From Legionella beliardensis (GTDB taxonomy: Bacteria; Pseudomonadota; Gammaproteobacteria; Legionellales; Legionellaceae), in the NCBI RefSeq assembly GCF_900452395.1, contig NZ_UGNV01000001.1, positions 1,823,501-1,887,500 of the forward strand: a stretch of DNA of 64,000 nucleotides, given 5' to 3'. A program made the position numbers and the translations under genes. Under the pieces are notes generated by a model. That model saw only the letters and a list, made by a program, of their open reading frames with translations, was not told where the DNA came from and ran no database searches. How positions within the stretch are numbered: position 1 is the first letter of the stretch; every line of letters starts with the position of its first letter. Positions 56,740 to 64,000 of the stretch are shown in pieces.

Positions 56740-57363
56740 ATGATAAGCGCTCCTATACAAAATATACCTAATTTTTCTACTTTTTTACGTATTTCTACGC
56801 CAACTGCTTGGCTAGAGGCAGCCACACAAAATTTACCGCTTCTTTTGCTGGATCATGCACATTGTGAACGTAAAGCTGCCGCGACCGCAATTAATTTTAT
56901 GAGTAAGTATCCAGGCTATCAAGAATTAGTCAATATGATGTCTCCGTTGGCGCGCGAAGAATTACTTCATTTTGAAAAAGTCCTAGCGTTTATGGCACAA
57001 CGCGGCTTAAAATTTGGCCCCCTACCTCCTTCTAATTATGCTCAGCAACTTCATATGTTAGCTAGCAAAAAAAACACCCCTGAACGCTTAAGCGATTTAT
57101 TATTAATTGGTGCTATTATTGAAGCGCGCTCATGTGAACGGTTTAATGCACTTGTTCCACAGCTTACCGATCATAGTTTAGCACGATTTTACGCGACCTT
57201 GGTCAAAGCTGAAGCAAGGCACTTCGAAGATTATTTAAAGCTGGCGAGTTTATATGGTAGGAACATCGAGCAACGTCTAGATTATTTTCTTACCGTTGAA
57301 AATCAATTAATTAGTAAGCCAGATTGCGTATTCCGCTTTCATAGCGGAATACCAATTGAATAA
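56740..57363 (+). CDS. miaE: tRNA-(ms2io6A)-hydroxylase MiaE
   Basis: Non-heme diiron enzyme that hydroxylates 2-methylthio-N6-isopentenyl-A37 of tRNA. The 207-residue ferritin-like protein shows paired carboxylate/His motifs: 'LLDHAHCERKAAATAINF', 'REELLHFEKVL', 'EARSCERFNAL' and 'EARHFEDYLKLA'. I choose ATG 56740 ('MISAPIQNIPNFSTF'); the frame is open further upstream to 56629, but that overlaps the divergent gene. Confidence 0.88.
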   Translation: MISAPIQNIPNFSTFLRISTPTAWLEAATQNLPLLLLDHAHCERKAAATAINFMSKYPGYQELVNMMSPLAREELLHFEKVLAFMAQRGLKFGPLPPSNYAQQLHMLASKKNTPERLSDLLLIGAIIEARSCERFNALVPQLTDHSLARFYATLVKAEARHFEDYLKLASLYGRNIEQRLDYFLTVENQLISKPDCVFRFHSGIPIE

Positions 57364-57365
57364 GA

Positions 57366-58121
57366 TTAGGGAGAAAGGGAAGTAGCAGGTGTTGGCGCTG
57401 CGTCAATTATTAATTTAAATTTATCTGCAAAATAGGTTTTCATGCCCTTTTCATCATCTTTTTGCAAATCCTTGAGCACAGCGGGCGTCACCGGTTGGCC
57501 AGTACTATCCGTAAGCTTTTTATTTGCTGGATCAAAATTGTAGCCTCGTTCTTTAAGCCATGCTACAGCCAATGTATCAAACATTTCCTTTTCATTATCT
57601 TGTTCATGCTCTTCTTTCTTCTCTACTAACGGTTCTCTATTTTTAAAAGCTTTTGTTGTTAGGACGCCCTTATCATCTATCTCTAGGGAGTAGGTCAGCT
57701 CATGAGACTGTTTTTTCGAACGCCAATCGTCATACTTTAAGCCTAATTTTATTAGCTTACCGCGCGTACCCGCTTCATACGTACCGTCGTCTAAAGCTGC
57801 TGCAAATGGCGTAAATCGTAATGCCTTAGCTAAATCCTCAGCGGCTCCAAAAATATCCATCATCCCCGTATGCCATTCTACATAGGACTGCTGGCCAGTT
57901 GATTGAATAAAATCTTCTGCTTTACGAGCGACCCTGTCCCAGTATGTTTCTTTTTTACCGTGCTGATCTACAACCCCAGTGAATTGGCCCGGGTCTGCAC
58001 GCACAGCTTCATCATTTCTTCGCGCTTCAAGTAATGCTCGATCGTAATCTTCCTTAAATTTTTGCTGTTTAAGCGTATTTTTTAACTCTTCAGCTGCCTT
58101 AAGTTCATTCATGGTAGGCAT
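57366..58121 (-). CDS. Soluble protein of unknown function
   Basis: The 251-residue, highly charged protein has no signal peptide or membrane segment and no family I can name. Predicted helices at the N-terminus ('NELKAAEELKNTLKQQKFKE') precede a mixed region; the C-terminus is Pro/Ala/Ser-rich ('AAPTPATSLSP'). ATG 58121 has AGAGG 8 bases upstream. It follows lpxH by 11 bp and probably shares the minC-lpxH transcript. Confidence 0.6.
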   Translation of the reverse strand: MPTMNELKAAEELKNTLKQQKFKEDYDRALLEARRNDEAVRADPGQFTGVVDQHGKKETYWDRVARKAEDFIQSTGQQSYVEWHTGMMDIFGAAEDLAKALRFTPFAAALDDGTYEAGTRGKLIKLGLKYDDWRSKKQSHELTYSLEIDDKGVLTTKAFKNREPLVEKKEEHEQDNEKEMFDTLAVAWLKERGYNFDPANKKLTDSTGQPVTPAVLKDLQKDDEKGMKTYFADKFKLIIDAAPTPATSLSP

Positions 58122-58132
58122 AGGGCTAACCT

Positions 58133-58858
58133 CTACAGATAAATATGAGTAAAATAGAAACCTTTTGTTTTATGATAACACAATAATTGTGGGTTGTCAT
58201 CCCAGTCACTTAATACATATTGATTAAATAAATTACCCTTAAAATAGTGTTTTGTTAAGCCTGGCTTGTGAGTATGCCCATGAATTAATAGTTTAACCTG
58301 GTAACGTTGCATATGGTTTAACATAGCACTAGACTCAATGGCCATCTGATTGATAGGTTTTGCACGATTATTTTGACTATGCTGCCTAACCCGAGCCACC
58401 ATTTTCTGGCGTATTGTCTTAGGAATATGCAAAAAAAGCCAAGTAAACAAGGCATTACGAGTTAATCTTCGGAATCGTTGGTGTGCTTTATCCTGAGTAC
58501 AATACCTATCGCCATGCACTAATAAGATGGGCGTGTCTGCTAATTTAATGACACTTGGCTCAGGAAGTAAGGTTATGTGAGCCATGCGACTAAATTCTCG
58601 ACCAACAAGAAAATCACGATTGCCATGCATAAAAAAAATTTTAATGCCCTGACTAACAAGAGATTTAAGCTGATTAGCAATCGTTAAACTCCAAGCTTCT
58701 ATCGTATCGTCACCAGCCCAAGCATGAAAAAAATCACCTAATATATAAATAGATCGGGTATTAGTAGCCGCCCACTTGGTAAAGCCTTCAAAACGCTTAG
58801 TAATCTCTTCAGCTTGCGGGTGAAGGTGTAAATCTGAAATAAATACCGCATCTAACAT
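58133..58858 (-). CDS. lpxH: UDP-2,3-diacylglucosamine diphosphatase LpxH
   Basis: Lipid A pathway enzyme splitting UDP-2,3-diacylglucosamine to lipid X and UMP at the inner membrane face. The 241-residue calcineurin-like phosphoesterase has the metal motifs 'ISDLHLHP', 'GDFFHAW', 'MHGNRDFL', 'VHGDRYC' and 'IHGHTHKPG'. It overlaps minC by 7 bp. Confidence 0.95.
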   Translation of the reverse strand: MLDAVFISDLHLHPQAEEITKRFEGFTKWAATNTRSIYILGDFFHAWAGDDTIEAWSLTIANQLKSLVSQGIKIFFMHGNRDFLVGREFSRMAHITLLPEPSVIKLADTPILLVHGDRYCTQDKAHQRFRRLTRNALFTWLFLHIPKTIRQKMVARVRQHSQNNRAKPINQMAIESSAMLNHMQRYQVKLLIHGHTHKPGLTKHYFKGNLFNQYVLSDWDDNPQLLCYHKTKGFYFTHIYL

Positions 58859-59589
58859 AAAGGCTCAACTAAAATATGCTCATCCTGAAGGTAAATTTGA
58901 CAAGGCCCGGTTTGTGCTTGAATTGCATCGCTTAAGCGATAGAAGCCGGCAATAGAGACTAGTTCCGCCTCCAGTGACTGGCAAAAAATGCGTGCATTTT
59001 TATCACCAGAAATGCCAGCTAATGCTCTACCGCGCAACGCGCCATAGACATGAATATTACCATCAGCTAATAACTCTGCACCATGACTAACTGACGCTGT
59101 AATCACTAGATCACCACCCTTACTAACTACTTGTTGACCAGAGCGAACTGGTGAAGTTAATAATTTTGTTTTTAATGCTTCAGGACTTACAACAGGGGCT
59201 TCATCTGTTGTTAATTCTGACGTTGATACATTAATAAGGGGTTTATCATGGGTAGAGGACGCATGTAAAACAGCTATGCCTTTTGATTGGGCCATAGTAG
59301 CTAAAAAGGAATTTGCCCCTTGGATGCCGACTGGAAAAATGCTATGTAAGCGCATGCAGTGGCAAAAGGCATCTAAGTCAATTTCTTCATCTTTTAAAGC
59401 ACTGCAATCAATAACTACTGGTGTATTGTTAAATAATTTGGGTGCTTTTACAACAACCTCTTCTAATTGCTGCGCAAATAAAAGCTTATCTGCACTTAGT
59501 AATTGAATGACTGTAAAAGTATATAATCTACCTTTAAGCTTAAACACTTGTGATTTCAATGTATTATCTATCATGCTTACAATATCCAT
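58852..59589 (-). CDS. minC: Septum site-determining protein MinC
   Basis: Inhibitor of FtsZ assembly at the poles. The 245-residue protein has the N-terminal FtsZ-binding domain (about 1-105) and a C-terminal beta-helix ('GDLVITASVSHGAELLADGN' to 'GALRGRALAGISGDKNARIF'), which binds MinD. minD and minE are not adjacent. ATG 59589 or the in-frame ATG 59574 could start it. Confidence 0.93.
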   Translation of the reverse strand: MDIVSMIDNTLKSQVFKLKGRLYTFTVIQLLSADKLLFAQQLEEVVVKAPKLFNNTPVVIDCSALKDEEIDLDAFCHCMRLHSIFPVGIQGANSFLATMAQSKGIAVLHASSTHDKPLINVSTSELTTDEAPVVSPEALKTKLLTSPVRSGQQVVSKGGDLVITASVSHGAELLADGNIHVYGALRGRALAGISGDKNARIFCQSLEAELVSIAGFYRLSDAIQAQTGPCQIYLQDEHILVEPLC

Positions 59590-59645
59590 AGCCCCCTTTT
59601 TTGTTTATACTAACACGTGGGGATTCATAACAGAAGGACATCATC

Positions 59646-61295
59646 GTGGAGAAAATTTGGTTAAAAAATTATCAGCAAGGCGTGCCCCATGAAATCGAGC
59701 CAAATCAATATAACTCATTGGTCGAATTATTTGAACAGTCCTGCCAAAAATATGCTAACCGGGTTGCCTATTCTAATCTGGGTTATGATATAACTTATGC
59801 TCAGTTAGAGCAAAAAAGCAAGCAATTTGCTCATTTTCTTCAAGGGTTTGGCTTAAAAAAAGGCACTCGCATCGCTATTATGATGCCTAATTTGTTACAA
59901 TACCCTATTGCTTTATTTGGAATTCTGCGGGCAGGTTACGTTGTTGTTAATACTAACCCTCTCTATACAGCAGATGAAGTTATTCATCAAATGAATGATT
60001 CCGGTGCCGAAATCATTATTGTTTTAGCAAATTTTGCCAAGACCGTTGAGAAAGCGCTTCCTCATACAGCCATTAAACATGTTATTGTCACGCAAGTAGG
60101 TGATGTCTTACCTGCTTTAAAACGAACCATTGTCAATTTAGTTGTCAAATATGTGAAAAAAATGGTTCCTACCTATCATTTACCACAAGCAATACCCTTT
60201 AAATCTGCTTTTAAACAACCCGATAAGCCTCTAGAGACGCTGTCTTTAACTCATAAAGACATCGCTTTCTTGCAATACACAGGCGGCACGACCGGCATTG
60301 CCAAAGGGGCTATTTTAACGCATGGCAATATGGTAGCTAATGTCTTACAGGCTTACGCATGGATTGTCCCCTTAGGCCTTAGTAACCAAGATATCATCGT
60401 TACAGCATTACCTCTTTATCATATTTTTTCTTTAACAGCGAATTGCTTAACGTTTATTAAAGCAGGTGCTAAAAATATTTTAATTACCAATCCACGTGAT
60501 ATCCCACATTTTATTAATGAAATCAAAAACAGTAAATTTACAGCGTTAACCGGTGTAAATACATTATTTAATGCATTACTCAATCACTCTAAATTTAAAG
60601 AAATTGACTTTTCTAAAGTCAAACTTACTCTGTCAGGTGGCATGGCTTTACAAAAAAGTGTGGCTCTTAAATGGCATGAAGTAACTAAAACCAGGATACT
60701 TGAGGCCTATGGATTAACTGAAACCTGCCCTGCTGTAACTATTAATCCTATGTATCTTGAAGATTATAATGGCAGTATTGGCCTACCCTTGCCTTCAACA
60801 GATGTATCAATTCAAGATAACAATGGTCAAGAACTAGGTATAGATGAAGTGGGTGAGCTTTGTGTAAAAGGCCCACAAGTGATGGCAGGCTATTGGCAAC
60901 GTCCTGATGAAACAGCTTTAGTTATGACTAAGGATGGCTATTTAAAAACAGGTGATATTGCTAGGATAGATGATCAAGGCTATGTCTATTTAGTCGATAG
61001 AAAAAAAGATTTAATTATTGTTTCTGGGTTTAATGTTTACCCTAATGAAGTTGAGCAAGTCATAAGCCTGCATCCGGGTGTACTTGAAGTGGGTGTTATT
61101 GGTGTAAAAAATGACAAAGTTGGTGAGCGAGTTAAAGCTTGTGTAGTAAAACGAGATGAAAAAGTTACAGTAGAAGATATTATTGCTCACTGTCGTGAAC
61201 ATTTAACTTCTTATAAGGTACCCAAAGAAGTTGAATTTTACCAAGAGTTACCTAAGACAAATGTAGGTAAAATCTTAAGACGCGCTTTACGTTGA
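59646..61295 (+). CDS. fadD: Long-chain-fatty-acid-CoA ligase
   Basis: Activates fatty acids to acyl-CoA via acyl-AMP. The 549-residue AMP-binding protein has 'LQYTGGTTGIAKGAILTH' (about 210-228), 'EAYGLTETCPAV', 'GYLKTGDIARIDDQGYVYLV' and the C-terminal Lys region 'PKTNVGKILRRALR'. Start at GTG 59646, with AAGGA 8 bases upstream. Likely feeds beta-oxidation, whose electrons reach the ETF-QO encoded at 2.2-3.8 kb. Confidence 0.94.
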   Translation: MEKIWLKNYQQGVPHEIEPNQYNSLVELFEQSCQKYANRVAYSNLGYDITYAQLEQKSKQFAHFLQGFGLKKGTRIAIMMPNLLQYPIALFGILRAGYVVVNTNPLYTADEVIHQMNDSGAEIIIVLANFAKTVEKALPHTAIKHVIVTQVGDVLPALKRTIVNLVVKYVKKMVPTYHLPQAIPFKSAFKQPDKPLETLSLTHKDIAFLQYTGGTTGIAKGAILTHGNMVANVLQAYAWIVPLGLSNQDIIVTALPLYHIFSLTANCLTFIKAGAKNILITNPRDIPHFINEIKNSKFTALTGVNTLFNALLNHSKFKEIDFSKVKLTLSGGMALQKSVALKWHEVTKTRILEAYGLTETCPAVTINPMYLEDYNGSIGLPLPSTDVSIQDNNGQELGIDEVGELCVKGPQVMAGYWQRPDETALVMTKDGYLKTGDIARIDDQGYVYLVDRKKDLIIVSGFNVYPNEVEQVISLHPGVLEVGVIGVKNDKVGERVKACVVKRDEKVTVEDIIAHCREHLTSYKVPKEVEFYQELPKTNVGKILRRALR

Positions 61296-61311
61296 TTGTG
61301 AGCCAGCGGGC

Positions 61312-61441
61312 GGCCTTGTTGCGTAGATAAATTAAAACATAGTTCAGGCGGAGGCTCATAGGGCCTAAACCCGGGTTTCACTTTGTTTCACCTAGGCTAC
61401 AAGGTCGTTTTGATCACTTATTCTATCCACGCAACAATGCC
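61312..61441 (+). mobile_element. MITE-like element C with terminal inverted repeats
   Basis: It starts GGCCTTGTTGCGTAGATA and ends TCTATCCACGCAACAATGCC. The palindromic module (61339-61400) has several changes. The right half is almost identical to element B. No convincing flanking duplication. It starts 17 bp after fadD. Confidence 0.7.
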
Positions 61442-61493
61442 AGGCGAGGGAGCCTGAAGCTTGGTGAAAGGTTAGAGTGGCGAGCTATGGCTA

Positions 61494-62420
61494 TTAATTG
61501 CTCTGTAATCCTTGCATATAAGCATGCACTGATTTAGCTAATGCTTGTAAATGATAGCCCCCTTCAAGGACTGAAATTATTTTATCGTCTGCATAATTAT
61601 TAGCAATTTCCATTAATCTTTTTCCAAGCCAGAAGTAATCTTCTTCATCTAAATTTAATCCACCGATTGGATCAAGATAATGGGCATCAAAACCTGCAGA
61701 TACAAATAAAATTTCAGGCTTAAATTGTTCAAAACGCATAAGTATTGTTTCTTCAAATTGCTTACGATAAGCCCTCCCTGTAGAACCTGCACCTAACGGC
61801 ATATGTACAACCACTGGATGCTCAGCAATAAGGGGATCAAAAGGATAAAAAGGATACTGAAAGGATGAGCAGAACAACACATGGGGATTATTATGAATAA
61901 TATTTTGTGTACCATTACCATGATGCACATCAAAATCCATGATACCAATGCGCTTGGCACCATAGTTCTGAATAGCATACAAAACACCGCAAGCAAGGCT
62001 ATTGATAAAACAAAAACCCATTGCTTGCTCAAGCATTGCATGATGCCCTGGCGGCCTCACTAAGCAAAACACTTTTTTAGCCTCACCTTTATAGACTTTA
62101 TCTACTGCCTCTATAACACTACCAGCAGCATGAGATGCTGCTGATAATGTTTGCGTATTCATAAGTGCATCTGGCCCTACTAAACTGTATCCTGCTTGTG
62201 GTGCAGCTGAGTTTAATAATTTTAAATAATGCGAGGCATGAGTATTTTCTAATAAAAAATTTGGAATCGCTTTTGATTGGTGCCAAATCAAAGGCAAAGA
62301 AGAGGATTGCAGCTCATCAATTAATACTTGAAGACGTGCTGGTGATTCAGGATGACCACTGCCCATCTCATGTAACAGGCAGCTATTATGCGTCATTAAA
62401 TGTATTTTATCGGTAGTCAT
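61494..62420 (-). CDS. Histone deacetylase family (AcuC/HDAH-like) protein
   Basis: Zn-dependent deacetylase-fold enzyme of 308 residues. 'RPPGHHA' is at 122-128 with the catalytic His pair, 'DFDVHHGNG' at 162-170 supplies Asp and His zinc ligands, and 'SAGFDAHYLDPIGGLNL' the second Asp; the C-terminus has 'LEGGYHLQAL'. Bacterial members act on acetylpolyamines, acetylated proteins or unknown amides. Substrate cannot be read from sequence. Confidence 0.92.
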   Translation of the reverse strand: MTTDKIHLMTHNSCLLHEMGSGHPESPARLQVLIDELQSSSLPLIWHQSKAIPNFLLENTHASHYLKLLNSAAPQAGYSLVGPDALMNTQTLSAASHAAGSVIEAVDKVYKGEAKKVFCLVRPPGHHAMLEQAMGFCFINSLACGVLYAIQNYGAKRIGIMDFDVHHGNGTQNIIHNNPHVLFCSSFQYPFYPFDPLIAEHPVVVHMPLGAGSTGRAYRKQFEETILMRFEQFKPEILFVSAGFDAHYLDPIGGLNLDEEDYFWLGKRLMEIANNYADDKIISVLEGGYHLQALAKSVHAYMQGLQSN

Positions 62421-62530
62421 AGCCAGAAACTAATTATGCTTTCTATTATTAATTTTATAAGATATTTCTAATTATGTGGCTTACCATATATTTTTTTGTC
62501 TGGTTAACAATTTTTTATTAGGGAACGCCT

Positions 62531-63034
62531 TTAAATTAAATAACACTTATTTTCCACTGCACATAACTGCATCATAATTCTGGCAGTAACGCCCCATACA
62601 AAGCGCTTTTCTGCAGTAAATTGATAGGACTTTATTTTAACCCCTTGGCGCTCCACTTCAACGAGCTGATAATTAGCTAGATTACAAGCATCGATGACCG
62701 AAACTTTAAATACCGTGTCTACTTCATTTTCATTAAGAACATAAGGAACAATTGTTGCAATCGTAGCAAGCCAGGGATAAATTAAGAAACCTGTTACGGT
62801 TTGCTCAGGTTTTAATAATTTTTTAGGCACTACTCGGTCAGCAGTTATGCCTAACTCTTCATGCAATTCTCTTAATGCTGTAGCCCATAAGGATTCATCC
62901 TGCTGTTCAAAGCGTCCGCCGGGAAAACAAATTTCACCTGGATGAATTTTTAAATGATTACTGCGTTGGGTTAATATAATAGAATTTGTTGCTTGCTCAT
63001 ATAAAATAAGAACAGCCGCATGGTGACTTTGCAT
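62531..63034 (-). CDS. CoA pyrophosphohydrolase-type NUDIX protein (NudL/YeaB-like)
   Basis: The 167-residue NUDIX protein has the extended CoA-type motif: 'NHLKIHPGEICFPGGRFEQQ' leads into the box ending 'ALRELHEELGI'. It is expected to cut CoA or acyl-CoA to phosphopantetheine and 3',5'-ADP. It lies downstream of the pabB end on the same strand (75 bp). Confidence 0.88.
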   Translation of the reverse strand: MQSHHAAVLILYEQATNSIILTQRSNHLKIHPGEICFPGGRFEQQDESLWATALRELHEELGITADRVVPKKLLKPEQTVTGFLIYPWLATIATIVPYVLNENEVDTVFKVSVIDACNLANYQLVEVERQGVKIKSYQFTAEKRFVWGVTARIMMQLCAVENKCYLI

Positions 63035-63109
63035 AGTTGCACTCTTTATCTCATAGAATAAATTAGACCAATCTAACGCTTATTTACATCACAAGCGCTA
63101 TTTTAGAAA

Positions 63110-64000
63110 TCATAGCCCTCGTAAAATAGCAGCAATTTTGGTAAAACATTCTTCATATTCTTCCTCACACACTGAATCAATGACAATACCACCGCCGCTA
63201 GCAAGATAAAGGCTATTATCAGCAGCAATTAACGTTCGTATCGCAATATTAGTATCAAAGCTGCCATGTGCAGAAAAATAACCAACACTACCACAATAAA
63301 CACCGCGTTGATAAGCCTCTTGTTCAGCAATAATATGCATCGCTTCCCGTTTGGGCGCCCCCGTAATAGAGCCACCTGGAAAACAATTAGCAAACGCTGC
63401 AATAGGCGAAACAATGTCAGCACATTCTGCAATAATATGACTAACTAAATGATGCACTGCCTGATAACTTTCGACTGCACATAAAGCAGGCACTTGCACT
63501 GAACCGACTTTAGCAATCTTGCTTAAATCATTGCGCATTAGATCCACTATCATAATATTTTCTGCACGATTTTTAGGGCATGTACTTAATAATTGTTTTA
63601 AAGCCCTGTCTTCTGCTTCTGATGCTCCCCTAGGCTTTGTCCCCTTAATTGGCGAGGTAAGTAAATTCCCCTGCTCTAATTTAATAAAACGCTCAGGCGA
63701 AAAACTTAAAATACTAACATCACCAATTGTCATAAACGCGCTAAAAGGCACAGGATTATAAGCCTTTATCTTATTATAGATTGCCCAAGGCTCACCCTGA
63801 TAAGCTGCCTTAAAGGGTTGAGTATAATTTACTTGATAACAACGACCGTGCCGTAGCGCTTGATGAATAGTGTAAAAGGCCTCTTCATATACGGCTTTAG
63901 TCACTAAAGGCGTAAACGATTTTTTGGGAACAAAGCCTTCTATTTTGCAATCTTGACTGTGCCATCTTAATAAGACGTCTTCGACAATAGCAACCGTTTC
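63110..64000 (-). CDS. pabB: Aminodeoxychorismate synthase component I, 5' end outside window
   Basis: The chorismate-binding subunit that makes 4-amino-4-deoxychorismate for folate. The frame stays open to the right edge, so the 297 visible residues are the C-terminal part. Motifs include 'GRCYQVNYTQPF', 'SPERF', 'SPIKGTKPRG', 'VDLMRNDLSKI', 'FPGGSITGAPKREAM' and 'SGGGIVIDSVCEEEYEE'. The GTG at 63904 is internal, not the start. TrpE is less likely because of the 'SPIKGTKPRG' form and length. Confidence 0.88.
   Translation of the reverse strand, partial: ETVAIVEDVLLRWHSQDCKIEGFVPKKSFTPLVTKAVYEEAFYTIHQALRHGRCYQVNYTQPFKAAYQGEPWAIYNKIKAYNPVPFSAFMTIGDVSILSFSPERFIKLEQGNLLTSPIKGTKPRGASEAEDRALKQLLSTCPKNRAENIMIVDLMRNDLSKIAKVGSVQVPALCAVESYQAVHHLVSHIIAECADIVSPIAAFANCFPGGSITGAPKREAMHIIAEQEAYQRGVYCGSVGYFSAHGSFDTNIAIRTLIAADNSLYLASGGGIVIDSVCEEEYEECFTKIAAILRGL

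Noticed and set aside
61312-61441. Target-site duplication around element C
   Set aside because: Flanking 9-mers (CCAGCGGGC and AGGCGAGGG) do not match; the element may be old or rearranged.
63904-63904. GTG 63904 as the true start of a short pabB
   Set aside because: The frame continues open with plausible coding sequence to the window edge; the gene is simply cut by the window.
1-64000. tRNA, rRNA, prophage, or complete insertion sequence
   Set aside because: No cloverleaf, rRNA-like sequence, phage gene or transposase was recognised by eye; a covariance-model scan could still find a small RNA.

Overview
The window looks like a chromosomal segment of a Legionella-type gammaproteobacterium (Legionellaceae). 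Evidence: the DNA is AT-rich. A DedA/PAP2/LssY-type gene sits beside an LssZ-like gene and close to pilBCD. The order rlmN-pilF-rodZ-hisS-yfgM-bamB-der lacks ispG, as expected where isoprenoids come from mevalonate. There are also Legionella-like accessory genes (GH18 and Spherulin-4-type secreted hydrolases, lineage-restricted soluble proteins). The genus is inferred from gene content and order; the species cannot be named. I found no rRNA, tRNA, CRISPR array, prophage or transposase.

Layout. 1-4.45 kb: 3' part of a secreted GH18 chitinase-like protein, ETF-ubiquinone oxidoreductase, and an unusual tandem array that re-copies the end of that gene. 4.5-8 kb (minus): accD-folC-SPOR protein-cvpA. 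8.2-12.9 kb: envelope block (L,D-transpeptidase, RlpA, D,D-carboxypeptidase, PLP aminotransferase) running into ybeD-lipB. 12.9-18.7 kb: LssY-like and LssZ-like membrane proteins, a YafK-like transpeptidase, hpt, a DUF1820 gene and a methyltransferase. 19-22.8 kb: pilB-pilC-pilD. 23-24.8 kb (minus): two proteins of unknown function and a NUDIX hydrolase. 24.9-29.2 kb: ppsR and the 2-methylcitrate cluster prpB-prpC-prpD. 29.4-36.4 kb: small conserved-looking protein, DUF2490 protein, PhzF-like protein, an unknown protein, MnmC with a degenerate methyltransferase half, and a POT-like transporter. 36.8-40 kb: pta-ackA. 40.1-44.2 kb: Spherulin-4-type protein, hemL, rubredoxin, hemJ, terC. 44.5-46.9 kb: pcnB (apparently a non-canonical start codon), folK, uspA. 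47.1-55.4 kb (minus): der, bamB, yfgM, hisS, rodZ, pilF, DUF4385, rlmN, ndk. 55.8-64 kb: coiled-coil protein, miaE, unknown protein, lpxH, minC, fadD, HDAC-like deacetylase, NUDIX CoA pyrophosphatase and the 3' part of pabB.

Most of the window is housekeeping: peptidoglycan maturation, lipoylation, type IV pilus assembly and natural competence, propionate and acetate metabolism, heme synthesis, tRNA/rRNA modification and outer-membrane assembly. The non-genic structure is the more unusual part. A 62-bp palindromic module occurs seven times plus one half copy. Three copies are nested in ~130-bp elements with terminal inverted repeats, two of them with near-matching 9-bp flanks that look like target-site duplications. 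Three other copies are carried in the 197-bp tandem array at the end of the ETF-QO gene. I see no convincing new multi-gene system. The best leads are the repeat family, the pcnB start, the decayed MnmC domain and three lineage-restricted soluble proteins that may be secreted effectors.
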